Assembly: GCF_008831285.2 (NCBI RefSeq) | Contig: NC_045142.1 | Coordinates: forward strand, 23,807,300 to 23,871,299 | From: Nymphaea colorata | Taxonomy: Eukaryota; Streptophyta; Magnoliopsida; Nymphaeales; Nymphaeaceae | DNA length: 64,000 nucleotides | Direction: 5' to 3' | Shown here: positions 33,960-46,402 of the stretch, one piece after another | Position numbering within the stretch: position 1 is the stretch's first letter | Layout of the letters: each line of letters begins with the position of its first letter | Notes under the pieces: generated by a model | What the model saw: the letters and a program-made list of their open reading frames with translations, nothing else | Told to the model about the DNA's origin: nothing | Databases searched by the model: none | Made by a program: the position numbers and the translations under genes

Positions 33960-34734
33960 CATGAGGATATTGAACATATATTAGTCAACTGCCGGTTTTT
34001 CTTTTTCCTTCTCACAGTAAAATCACACATTGATATGGACACACACTGTTTGTTTGACAGAATATATTATCTGAATCAGTTGTAACTTCCTTTAATATAA
34101 CAACCAAGGTTTGCTAACAAGAGCTCCATCAATCTTGGATAAAGTTGCCTAGCAGCTGTAAAACAAAGCCAAAAAGCGGTGTTTCAATTGTGGAGAAGAA
34201 TGTTTGAGACAGGTTATAGGTTCTATCTTGTCCCTACTCCCTTCACTCAAACACGATGTTACATTTTTCATCAGACCATGTTGCATAAACGGTTTATTTC
34301 ACAATTTTAGTTGAACCTAGAAAATGGGACAGAAATGATGAAAGAGAACGTTTTAATTGTATTTTGCTTCTCCTTGACGCGCCCTAAGGTTCAACATTAA
34401 TGTGCCTCTTTGCTATGGAGTGCTCTTTATATGAGAGAGAGAGAGAGAGAGAGTTTATTTTCTTTGTGAGTGAGAAGAAATCCAACATGTCGATTTTATT
34501 TCGCTTCTCCTCCTTGATACACCCTAAAGTTCAATATTTGTGTGCCTCTTTTGGTATTATCACTTTCCATATAAGCGAGAGAGAGAATATTTGTTCTCTT
34601 TGTGAGCAACAAGAGATCTCACTGCCCGAGTGCAAGTCCAAGCACTCTTAAACTCCAGAGCTGCATTAGTGCCTACTAACTGCTTTGGAGCTTACAGTGC
34701 GGATGCGTGACGCCCATGTAGAGCCGTACAACAA
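33960..34734. other. 3' UTR and intergenic DNA with GA microsatellite
   Basis: The first roughly 150 bases probably contain the 3' UTR of the preceding gene. A (GA)n run lies at 34433-34453. Two loosely similar segments (CGCTTCTCC...CACCCTAA...GTGCCTCTTT) at about 34367-34420 and 34500-34550 suggest a small local duplication. Confidence 0.5.
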
Positions 34735-35135
34735 GTCGAGCCAGTTCGAGTTTGACTCGAACACGCTCATCAAAGCTAGACTCTAACTTGTCTAGTTTAT
34801 AAACGAGTCGAGTTCAAATTCAAATATACACTTGAGATGTTAAAGAAGTCGAGTTTGAGTTGTAATAACTCGGCTTGACTTGGCTACATAATGAATGTTT
34901 AACTATAATAAGAAAATAGTTAAATAAGCAGCAACTAAACGAGTTAAACAGAATTAACAAGTTAAAAGAAACTAGGCATGCTTGAGTTAAACAAGTTGAG
35001 TTCGAGCTCGATGTCATATTGTCGAGTCATACTCAAGCTTGTTCTATTAATCTCTACTCGAGTTCAAAATCAAGTTACTGAGTCGAGTAAAGCTCAAGCT
35101 GGCCCAACTCGAGCTCGACTCTACTCGTGTGCAGC
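34735..35135. repeat. GAGCTCGA-rich inverted-repeat family (copy 3)
   Basis: Third, more diverged copy of the family seen at 17650 and 19800, with AAACGAGTCGAGTT, GAGTCGAG and CTCGAGCTCGA blocks. It ends ACTCGTGTGCAGCCC. Confidence 0.7.
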
Positions 35136-35344
35136 CCAATGCCCATGTCACTTGAACTACCAACCAACTACCTACTCCCACTGGCCTAACCAGCTGCACC
35201 AACACCCTTTACAGAGATTTGCATTTGGTAATAAGAACAATGGATTTTTTTGAAATGTAATGTTCCACAAATGTGCTCCAATTTTGTCCCACATTCTTGG
35301 AATGTTAGGTTCCAAAGAATGCATTTTCCTACTACCAAACACAC

Positions 35345-35375
<31 letters not shown>

Positions 35376-35424
35376 TTTTCTTTATTAAAATCCTTGAAAA
35401 GGAACAGACAGCTTTCTGTTCCTG

Positions 35425-35482
35425 TCAAAATTTAGAAATTTAATTTTTCCTTCTCTTATGAAAAATTTTTAGCTCCGCCCCT
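35425..35482 (-). mobile_element. hAT-type MITE relic (family 2, end fragment)
   Basis: On the minus strand it begins CAGGGGCGGAGCTAAAAATT and continues CATAAGAGAAGG. It aligns with the terminal part of the copy at 49480-49669. The remainder of the element is missing. Confidence 0.6.
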
Positions 35483-35892
35483 GGATCCATCCGAATTGAA
35501 CCAACTTTCAAAGAATGAGTTCTTTGGTGCTTTTGCCCCCACGAAACCCTCACCTATCTATGCCCGTGCTCACCATTGTAAACTGCAAATTTCCGGTGGC
35601 AGAGAAGATCAGTATTGCTTCAAATCTTACATACAAAATTTTACAAGTTCAATATTTCTGAATAAAGATCGTGACTACCCGCTACGGCCCGAATAACTCT
35701 TTGAAGGCTGGGATGCCAGAACTTGTAAAGAGGATCGTCGACTTTTCGGTACAGAGGAGATAGTGTTGAACCAATTGAATATTTCATCAATCATAGTTTT
35801 TCATTTCCTGTCAACTTGAGACGTTATTTCATTTAGTCGTGCTGTGAGCTAAGGGCTTCGGTCATCTATAAGTCGACCTTATACTTGTGCAA

Positions 35893-35927
<35 letters not shown>

Positions 35928-36580
35928 CATTCTAAAATTATAGGTCAAAATACAATGGCATGCTTCATCCCTGTGGCCCTGTGAATTAATTTTAGTGCTT
36001 ATAAACATGAATAATTTAAGAACATGTAGCCCTGTGAATGATACCCTAATGTTTTTAAATCATGTTTTAGTTCAAGTCATTTTGTAAGAGAAAAAAGAAG
36101 TGAACCTTTTACTATCAAAATTTTGATGTTATAAGAGCTGTCAATTTTTTGATTATTAAAAACTAAAAAGACATTATTTAAGTAAGGTAACTTAATATAT
36201 GTTTCTCACCAAATTCGTCTTAAGATCATATCTATAAAGTTAGATTGTAAAAGAAAAAAAAACAATTTTAATGAGTTAAAAGCCTCCCTTTTTGCCCTTG
36301 GGTCTAACCTATCTTAATGCTTGAATAGAAATTTATGCTCTCTCTCTCTGTTTTTATATCTAGGGGACCTCTTGTCCCCAAATTTTGTTATATATTCCCA
36401 TTTTATCCGCCCTCTCTCTCTCTCTCTCTCTTCTGACTAGCTCTCTCTCTCTCTCTCTCCCCCTCATCTGGCTTTTGTTCTGGTTCTTGTCCTTCTTGTT
36501 TTGTTTGCGAACTTTTCTCTAATCTCCCTCTTATTTTCTTCTGTTGTCTTCCTTGATTGGTGACTCCTTGTCACCAGAAC

Positions 36581-36632
<52 letters not shown>

Positions 36633-38266
36633 AGCAAGACGATCGCCCAATCTTGTCATGTACTAAAATACCAAATAGTCAATATGAAAGAAGGAGATCC
36701 AATTAAGTTTTTGGATCGGATTTGTAAGATTCGACTCATAAATATGTCAAATGTGGATTCAGAAATTTTATGCCTTGCTGAGATGCGTGTAGGGGAATTG
36801 ATTAAATCCAAAACTTTTTAACGTAAGAATCCTAAAACGTGAACTCACATATTCTATAGCATAGAGCATTAAGAGCTACTCAAGTCAGCCTTGTTGGTTT
36901 GGATCCAACTAAAATTGTACCTCTCTCTACCTGCACAAACGGATCAATACATACGGATAAATTCCAGGTGAGGCCCGAACTGATACAATTACATGTAGCA
37001 GATCATGGTTTTGATTTGGATCCAGAATTAGACTGATAATTAACTGGAAAAGCAAAAGAAGTTCCCCTAACATTGGATCCAGCTTTCACATGAGTCTGGA
37101 TTTATATTCCAGTTCTGGATTCAGATACTCAGATTTTGAAAGCAAAGCAGCACGACAGACCAAGATCCAGTTAATCAAGGCTCTTTCTTACATATCTGGA
37201 ATTCCAAAATTATCAAATCTAATTAAGTTGTTCGAATCCATATCCGACGGGGTTGTCTTGAGATTTACCGTTCATATCTAGCTTCTTCTTTTCCCTCGAG
37301 AGGCGTAGCATAATCGATCAGTTTGAGTGTGACATTGGCGACACATCTTCAATTTAATTTTTTGGTATTTTTTTGGACTACAAATAGTGATATGCACGAC
37401 ACTTAAGTTAACAGATGTATCGTAGAACCACCACTCAAATCACGAAGCAGCCTGAGATAAGGAGAAGCGGGATGACTTCACCTCTTACAAAACACCATAT
37501 CTTGCTTCTCCTTATTTTGTGCCTAAATATTGGATTGAAGATAATGGATTAAATATTCAACAAAGGTCAGATCTATCTTGAACTGGAGATGTGGGGAACT
37601 GTCCATGGAAAAGAGCCTTTATCCGTAATGGGGATTTATCATTTGGATCTACTGTTTTCTTTTCTCCCTTTTAATATTAGCCTCATATTTGTTGCTTGGC
37701 TAAACAATTTTAATTGAAAATCAGTTCAGTGTAATAAACACCCTTAATTAAAAAGAAAAATGTCGAAAATTTAAAAGTTTTAGATCTGCAAAAAGATATT
37801 ATTTACTGCCAGGTTTACGTTGTGCAGTTGTCAGCAAAAAAAAAAAAAAAGGAAAGAAAGGAGACCTGCGACAAAGATTTTAAAACTGAAGCTATAATTT
37901 TATCAAAAAGATTTTCTCCCACAATGAAAATTTCTACAAAGTATTTTCGTCAGCAGTTCACCATTTCCATGCACCTTTCAGAAAGTGCTGCACTGTGATG
38001 AGAACAGGCATTTTATAAAAAACCCGCCAAAGAAAAAACAGAAAAGAAGATAAATATCACCAAAGAGCTGGTAGAGCCCCGGGAGAGGCGATTGGCCATC
38101 GTACATTCCTTTCCTTTTGCTTCTTGTCATAGATAACTGACCTCGGGAGAGGGAATCTGCGTCACGGTCGCAACTCAAAAGGGAAGAAGGAAGGCGTCCT
38201 CATAATTGTTTTGTTTTTCGGTTTTTGTAATAGGCCTACTTCTCCCATGACTCACATCCTAAATAT
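35483..38266. other. Intergenic DNA with microsatellites; CGEP promoter at the end
   Basis: No gene recognised. Contains (AT)n at 35888-35924, CT-rich runs at about 36410-36460 and a long (CT)n at 36586-36629. A segment of degenerate GGATCCAG/GGATTCAG motifs lies at about 36900-37250. The last few hundred bases probably hold the CGEP promoter and leader. Confidence 0.45.
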
Positions 38267-41200
38267 ATGAGAGAAGAGACCATGCTGGCTCACAAAGTCT
38301 ACCTTTTCTCTCTCCTGCCTTCACTTTCTCCTCCTCCAATCAAGACGCAGATTCTCTCCCTCAATCATCAAGCCCTCAGGTCGTTTACTTTAGTGAGGCG
38401 CCCAGGTTTTCCTTTCAGGAGGAGGCCAGCAACAACCATGAAAGGAATGAGGTTCAGTTCTTATTTTGGGGCGTCTTCTGTATCAGCATCTGAGAACGGG
38501 GTTAGCTCAAATGGGTCTGTTGGGTCTCTGTCCGGTGCAACTCAAGAAGAAGGTAAACTGCAGAAACCTGTTCTGTTCCTGCCACGGTTTCATCTTTTAT
38601 GGGTAGTGCCCCTTTCATTTTCTTCCATCCTTTTTGTGCTTTTTGCTGTATAAGTTTTGTATATCGGTACTAAATTAAATGACTTAATTCATCTTTCTTT
38701 TTAAGTTTGGATAGTTCTTATTTGCTGATTGCTGTTTGGATGGAGGTCCATCTTTTAAATCTGCTTTTCGAAGCACAGAGTGAAATAATTTTCTTTGACC
38801 TCTGTTGTGATTTGCTACTTTTCTTTATTCATTGCCTTCTGCTGTTGTTGAATTGTTAAAATGCCGTGTCGTCCAGCGGAGCTTAGAAGAAGGCGACTCG
38901 GAGCCTAGTGTTCATGTTTATAGCTTGACACTATGAACTCCCGGCTAATCCTTGAGCGAGAAATTGTACTCAAACCCTCTTGGCTTTTATTCTATTCTCG
39001 GTTTAAGATGAATGGAGGAAGAGTTAGGAGGTTACTAATATCAACCGTTGCTGGGCTGCTTCATTGAACTCAATTTGAATGTTTTCTTCAGATTCCTTAC
39101 GGTTTATTTGTTTATTGCTGATCTTTACAGTGCCATAGTGGTTAGGTGGTCCTTCGCAATTAGGCTTTAAGTAACCTTATCTGGTTGGAACAGAGCAGGG
39201 GTATGACCCCTCGAAATTCTTATTTGCCGTTATATTTTAGCATATGCAATTAGATTGAAGAAAAGGTCCATGAAACTGAGAATTCATTGCTACACTGGAC
39301 GTTCTTTTGAATGCTTTCGACCAATTCACTTTCTATAGAAGAAATCTTTTACTTCTTGAGATGTATATTTTATGTGTATCTGAACTTGGTTATATACAAC
39401 CCTCATGTTTTGCTAATTATATTCTATTGGCTTGCTGCAGAAAATTCTCCATTGGGCAATCTATATCGCCTTCCTCCACCTGAAATTAGACAAATTGTTG
39501 ATGCACCACCTCTTCCCGCATTGTCCTTTTCTCCGCAGAGGGATAAGATACTGTTCTTGAAGCGTAGAGCTTTGCCTCCACTATCTGAACTTGCAAGACC
39601 AGAGGAAAAGCTGGCTGGTATGCGCATTGATGGAAAATGTAACACTAGAAGCAGGATGTGGGTATCAGCAATATTGTTTATTTCATTGAAACATCTTAGG
39701 AGATAGAAAAAATTTTATTATCTCGACACTTTGTCATTTTTACATTTAATGTTTATTTGCAGGTCATTCTACACTGGAATAGGAATCCATGAGCTAATGG
39801 GTGATGGTACTCTTGGACCTGAGAAAGAGGTGCATGGCTTTCCTACTGGAGCAAAAATAAACTTTGTTAGCTGGTAACCCCTGAAATCCATATACTGGAG
39901 TGTTACATTTGTAACAAGTTTCTGTGCCAGTGCTACTGATTATTTTTGTTCCTAATTTTCAATTTTTGCTGTATTTTAATTCAACAAAGCCACCTGGGAC
40001 TCACTAGACGTCTTCTTTAGGAAGTTATTTATATCTTCTTCATCTTTGTTTGAATAACTTAACCGATTTATTGCCATGGCGTGGTAGTATGACTAGGTAT
40101 ATATTTCTTTTCTGGAAAATACCTTGAGATAGTTAGATTGAAGAATTGTCCTTTTGAGATGTGCGCTTGGCAACCTGTTTGAGTGGCAAAGGTTTTCCTT
40201 ACATATAATGCCTGCTTTTAATCATAATCAATAAATCACTACAATAGTTTTATAGCCAATGAAACTCGATCCACATTAAATAAGATGAGCAGATAGTGAG
40301 TTTGAATGTTGATCTGTTTTATACCTGCTTAAAATCATCGTGTCTAATATGTTTTCGTATAATTGGCAAGGTCTCTGGATGGACAGCATTTATCCTTCAG
40401 CATTAGATTTGATGAGGTGATCTCTGATGCTTTAGCAATAGCGCACCAGTTGTTTTTTATTGGATATGGTATATCTACCAAACTAACTTGTCCTTTTCAA
40501 TTTATTTTTTCCTCTTTGACATTTTAGGATGAGAATACAAGCAGCAAACTGAGAGTATGGGTTGCAGATGTGGAGACAGGAAGAGCTCGTCCATTATTTC
40601 AGTCACCTGATGTATATCTAAATGCAATATTTGACAAGTATGTGCAAGCTGTGTACACATGATTTATGATATATAAAACATAAAACTTGTTTAATGACTG
40701 TTCTTTTCTTGTGGCTCACAGTTATGTTTGGGTTGATAATTCCACACTTCTGGTTTGCACAATTCCTATTTCTCGTGGAGAACCACCAAAGAAGCCCTTG
40801 GTCCCGTGTGGTCCAAAAATTCAATCAAATGAGGAAAAGAGTGTTGTACAAGTAAGAACTTACCAGGATTTGCTTAAGGATGCATATGATGAAGATTTAT
40901 TTGACTATTATGCCACCACACAACTGGTTTTGGCATCTTTAGATGGTTCAGTGAAAGCTATAGGCCCCCCTGCTGTATATACATCAATTGATCCATCACC
41001 TGATCACAAGTACCTTCTGGTGGCCTCCATTCATCGACCTTACTCTTTCATTGTTCCATGTGGAAGATTTCCTAAAAGGGTTGAACTGTGGACAGCTGAT
41101 GGGAAGTTTATAAGAGAAATCTGTGATTTGCCACTTGCTGAAGACATTCCAATAGCCTTCAATAGTGTGCGCAAAGGAAAGCGTTCTATCGGTTGGAGAC

Positions 41201-44200
41201 CTGACCAGCCATCAACACTCTACTGGTATATATGATGTGAATCATTAGAATTATTCAGAGGAAACTGATTATTGTGATTGCTTAATCTTGGTGCTTGATA
41301 ATAATTATTTAGAATTCTTTACGAAAATTGTGATGTTCATCGGTCAATTAACCATTTTCAGATAAGGGACATCCAAATTGGAATTGTAAACAACCATAAT
41401 CAGCATTATTTTTGAAATATGTGCCTTGGTCAGAGATGGTATAGGCATGGTTCATGCCCCAATAAAAGAACTTAATCTTACCTTTTTATCTAAGTGGTAA
41501 TAAGATGATCTAGGTTGGATTGCTGGATTTATTTTATACTCTCAAACAATCATGTGCAATGTAACGACCTTTTTCTTTCAGTGAAGAATGACACTCACAT
41601 GCCATCATCCATGTGACTAACCTTTCATCCAGAAATGTGAAGGGTAAGTTCTCCCTAATAACTTGAATCCACAATAGCAGAAACATGGTTCTGTTATCCA
41701 TATTTGTTCCAGTAAATATTTCATGTGATTGCACATTGGACAATCTTTTATCAAGCCCATAACAAAGTACAAGCTCCGATGAAGGTCAAGGAATTAAATT
41801 GGAGAACATGACATGATGAAATGCTGAATAGTCACTGTATACAATATCTCAAATATAACAAGGATAACTGTTAATGTGTAACCAACAAAAAGGGTACCCG
41901 TTATTCCTCATTGAAAAAGTGGTGAATCCTATAAAATTATAAATAGTTTCTCATTTCTGTGCTTATTTGCACTATTTTATGTACTAACTTTACCAGGGCA
42001 GAGACACAAGATGGTGGTGATGCAAAAGTTGAAGTTTCACCTCGTGATATAGTTTATGCGGAGCCTGCTGAACCATCAGATGGGGAAACACCACAGATCT
42101 TGCATCAACTTGACCTTCGTTATGGGTATGCACTGGAGTTATTCCTTCTCTTCTTTTTTCTGAACATGTGTTTTCAAACTTTCAGCAAGCATTCTTATGA
42201 AAGATCGTCTCATTGGATTTTGCTTCTTTTTTAGCACAAAAAGTAGTTTTGTTGCTTTGCCACTGGTAATGGTTATGATCAACAATCGGTGCATTGCTGG
42301 TTCTACGCCGTTGCTCATGTCTATTTTCCAGATCCATTCCACTTGACAGATTCAGTTGATTGGTGACACGGGTGTTATGTAGTTGATATGAGATTGTGTT
42401 GATGGCTATTTTGATTGGGTTTGAAACAAATTCTTTTGTTTTTGTGTCCTCTCCATCCCTCAGATGCAACGGTCCGACCAATCCAATTATGGTGCTACTA
42501 ATTAATGTAGACAAAATTATTAACTTTTTCCTTTTTGGAAGGAGCTAAATTGTTCTTGTATATTTGGCCAGCCTACAATACATTTTTTCTCTCATTATAT
42601 ATATATATATCAGTGTCACAAAAAATGCGTTTTTTTAAAACATTAAAAATGAAAAAAACGTGAAAAACATTTTTTTTTGCTTTTTTATGTTTTTAATGCC
42701 AAATATTTTTTTTTCATTTTCTATTTGTTGCAAATCTACTTATTTTTATCTTTGTGATATTATTTTCCCACTTGTTTTATTTTCCCTTCATTTTTAGTTT
42801 TTTTTTTTAATTTTACCGTAATTTTTCCCTTTTTTTGAGCTTGCTATATTATACCCGAGAAAAACCTTACCGTTTAAAACTTTGAAATGTTATTTGTGAA
42901 TACACACACACACACATGCCTTTTTCTATAGAAAATGGTATTTCAAAGTTGTTCCTCCATTCAAAACATAATAAATTATCATTCACCACATCTCATCAAT
43001 TAACATCATGGTTCGCGCTGCAGTTCTGAGTCAAAAGTTGCTAAATAACACACATTGGTTGTCAGTCTACCATTTTGAGCAAGATGAAATGACTCAAGAA
43101 AGAAACAGAAAGTTAAACACCAAGTTCAGGTGCCAAATATGTATTTCAGAAAAAGCTGTAACACACGGATTGTGGGGCACAAAGCTATACAGTTCTTAAT
43201 ACTGTAAAAGGGTTTTGAGAACTTTATGGAGTAACCTTATTTTCTGCCTTTGAATACACATCATATGTGGTGTTGCGAGCCTAGGATAGTTGGTACTCTT
43301 TAGTAATGCTACATATTATAATTTTAAGAGGCTAAACTTGCATTTGCAACATTAAAGAAGACAATTGCATTATTTATTCTCTTGTGCATGTTCATTTATA
43401 TATGAAGTTACTAGCTATAATGCATTGTCACATAAAACACTTTTTATTCAAAAAAAACGCGTATAAAACATGAAAAACAAGTCAGCCATATAAAATGTGA
43501 AAAAAACACCAAAAAATAAAAAACACGAAAACAACGCATATAATACACGTTTTGCTCGTGTTTTTGTATTTTTATTAATTTTTATTTTGTTATAATTTTC
43601 AGGATTTATTAAATGGTTTAAATTTTTTAAGAATTCGCTGAGATTTTTACGAGATATTCCTGAGATATACAACTTTGCCGTATTATACATGAGAAATTCC
43701 TCGCCATATAATACCCGTACACATTTTTTGTGACAATGCTATAATGATCCTAACAATATTTTACTGAGTGAAATGACCACAACTCTCTTAATTGCTTCTT
43801 TTCGAGAAACTTTTTTTTTTTTTTGGAGGAAATCTAAAGTAACTTTTGACATTAAAGTGTATATGACTTAACAAATATCATTTCTTTGAGGATGTTAAAT
43901 CAGTTTTTTCAGCTAATTTCGATGGTCTGCACCCAAAAGGTGCAGATGACGTCCATAAGGTTGTCTAATGTGACATCATGGTGGGAGTCCTCAACAAAGA
44001 CATTAGGTTTCTAAATATATTTTTTCTTTTTTGTTTCTGGAATCTTGTGTTCTGATGTTTCTGATATTTTCACTTTGCAGTGGCATTTCATGGTGTGATG
44101 ACTCGTTAGCATTAGTCTATGAATCCTGGTACAAGACAAGGCGTACTAGAACATGGGTTATCTCTCCTGGAAACAAAGAAGTGAATCCACGCATATTGTT

Positions 44201-46358
44201 TGACAGATCATCAGAAGATGTGTATTCTGATCCTGGCTCCCCTATGTTGCGGAGAACATCTGCTGGAACCTATGTTATAGCAAAGATAAAAAAGAATGAT
44301 GAGGGGACTTATATTTTGTTGAATGGAAGTGGGGCAACACCTGAAGGAAACATCCCGTTTCTTGATTTATTTGATATGTATGTTATTCTTGCAGTCATAG
44401 ATTGAAATAACTGTTGCATTATAAGCTTTTCTTACATCATAATGGGAACTAATTTCCTTCTCTTCTCAGAAATACTGGGAACAAAGAGCGGATATGGCAG
44501 AGCGATAAGCAAAAGTACTATGAAACAGTTATAGCTTTGATGTCAGACCAACATGACTGTGATTTGCACATTGACCAACTGAAAATATTGACATCAAAGG
44601 AATCAAAAACTGAAAATCCTCAGTACTATCTAGTTAGTTGGCCAGATAAGCGAGTTCACCAGATAACTCATTTTCCTCATCCCTATCCACAACTTGCTGA
44701 TTTACAAAAGGAGCTGATCAAGTACCAACGCATGGATGGTGTTCAGCTTACTGCTACTCTTTATTTGCCTCCAAATTATGATCCTTCTAAAGATGGGCCT
44801 CTACCTTGTTTGTTCTGGTCTTATCCTGGAGAGTTTAAGAGTAAAGATGCAGCTGGACAGGTCCGCGGTTCCCCTAATGAGTTTGCAGGAATAGGTCCAA
44901 CATCAGCACTTCTTTGGTTGGCTAGAGGGTACTGTGATTTGTTCTCTTCATTTTTCATGTATCCTTGTGTCTCTGTATATATTTTAGTAGGATCGTTTAA
45001 GTTCTTCTCTTACTGTTCCTTACGCAATACATAATTACATATTGTCCACATATCCCTAGTGCCGATTATCCAGGACACATGATAGAAAGTTTTTTTATTT
45101 CTCTTTACATTTTTGGATAGTTCTTGGAGATATTTATAGATGTATCTTACAGGTTTGCTATTTTATCTGGACCCACGATCCCAATCATTGGAGAGGGTGA
45201 TGATGAGGCAAATGACAGGTAAAATTTCAAGTTGATACCTTTGGATTCACTTTTCTGTCACAGTTCCGAAATGTTCCCCCCTTCTGCTGGTCTCTTCCTA
45301 CTGGTTTTGGTCTTTCGTATGAGAATAATTCTTGCTCTTTTTAAATCTAATTTCCTGTCCTATGCAAAGTATAATAACTTCATTATGGATGTACTTTGGA
45401 TTTTAATTTGTTTTGTGTTATTAGATACTTTTAACTGTACATAGTAACTGGCTGCTCTTGTTTATTATTGCTTGCTTTTAGGTATGTTGAACAATTGGTT
45501 GCTAGTGCAGAGGCTGCTGTGAAGGAAGTTGTGCAAAGAGGGGTAAGAATTAAAGTATTTCTGTGTCTTGCATCTCAAGTCCGTTATTGCAGTTACTGAA
45601 AGGGGCCACTTTGCATAGGTGGCTCATCCAAGTAAGATAGCAGTTGGTGGGCATTCTTATGGTGCATTTATGACAGCAAACCTTTTGGCACATGCCCCTC
45701 ATCTTTTCTCTTGTGGCATTGCTCGGTCTGGAGCCTACAATAGAACTCTCACTCCATTTGGTTTCCAGGTAGTTTACACATCTATGACCAATTGACAACT
45801 TGGAATGCAAATTTTCCATTGAAAAAAAATGCTTGTAAGTTACTGTTCTGTAATATGTATGTGCTAACCATGTGACTCGACAGAATGAGGATAGAACACT
45901 CTGGGAAGCAACCAGCACATATGTCGAGATGAGCCCCTTCATGTCTGCTAACAAAATCAAGAAGCCCATTTTGCTTATTCATGGGGAAGAAGATAACAAC
46001 CCAGGAACACTAACAATGCAGGTATGGATGTTTTAAGACCATTTCTCATAATTAATGAATATTGTAATAATAATTAATTGCACATTGGTTTATGTTTTCT
46101 ATTTGTAAGGTTTTTCTTGCCTTTATCTCAATCTTTTTGTTGCTTTATCTCTTGCTTCTATCTCTTTAGGAGATATCACTGATCTAGGCAACCATATCCG
46201 ACTTCCTCATAATACAATTCATGAATATCACAAATAAAATTACTCTAAAAGCATAGTCCTTTCACTTTGATGATGTATTTGTCATCTTATCATTGTGACC
46301 ATTCACTAGAAGCTCCTTTGATTTGCCTGGTGGAGAATTTACTCTGCACTTCTTGAGT

Positions 46359-46402
<44 letters not shown>

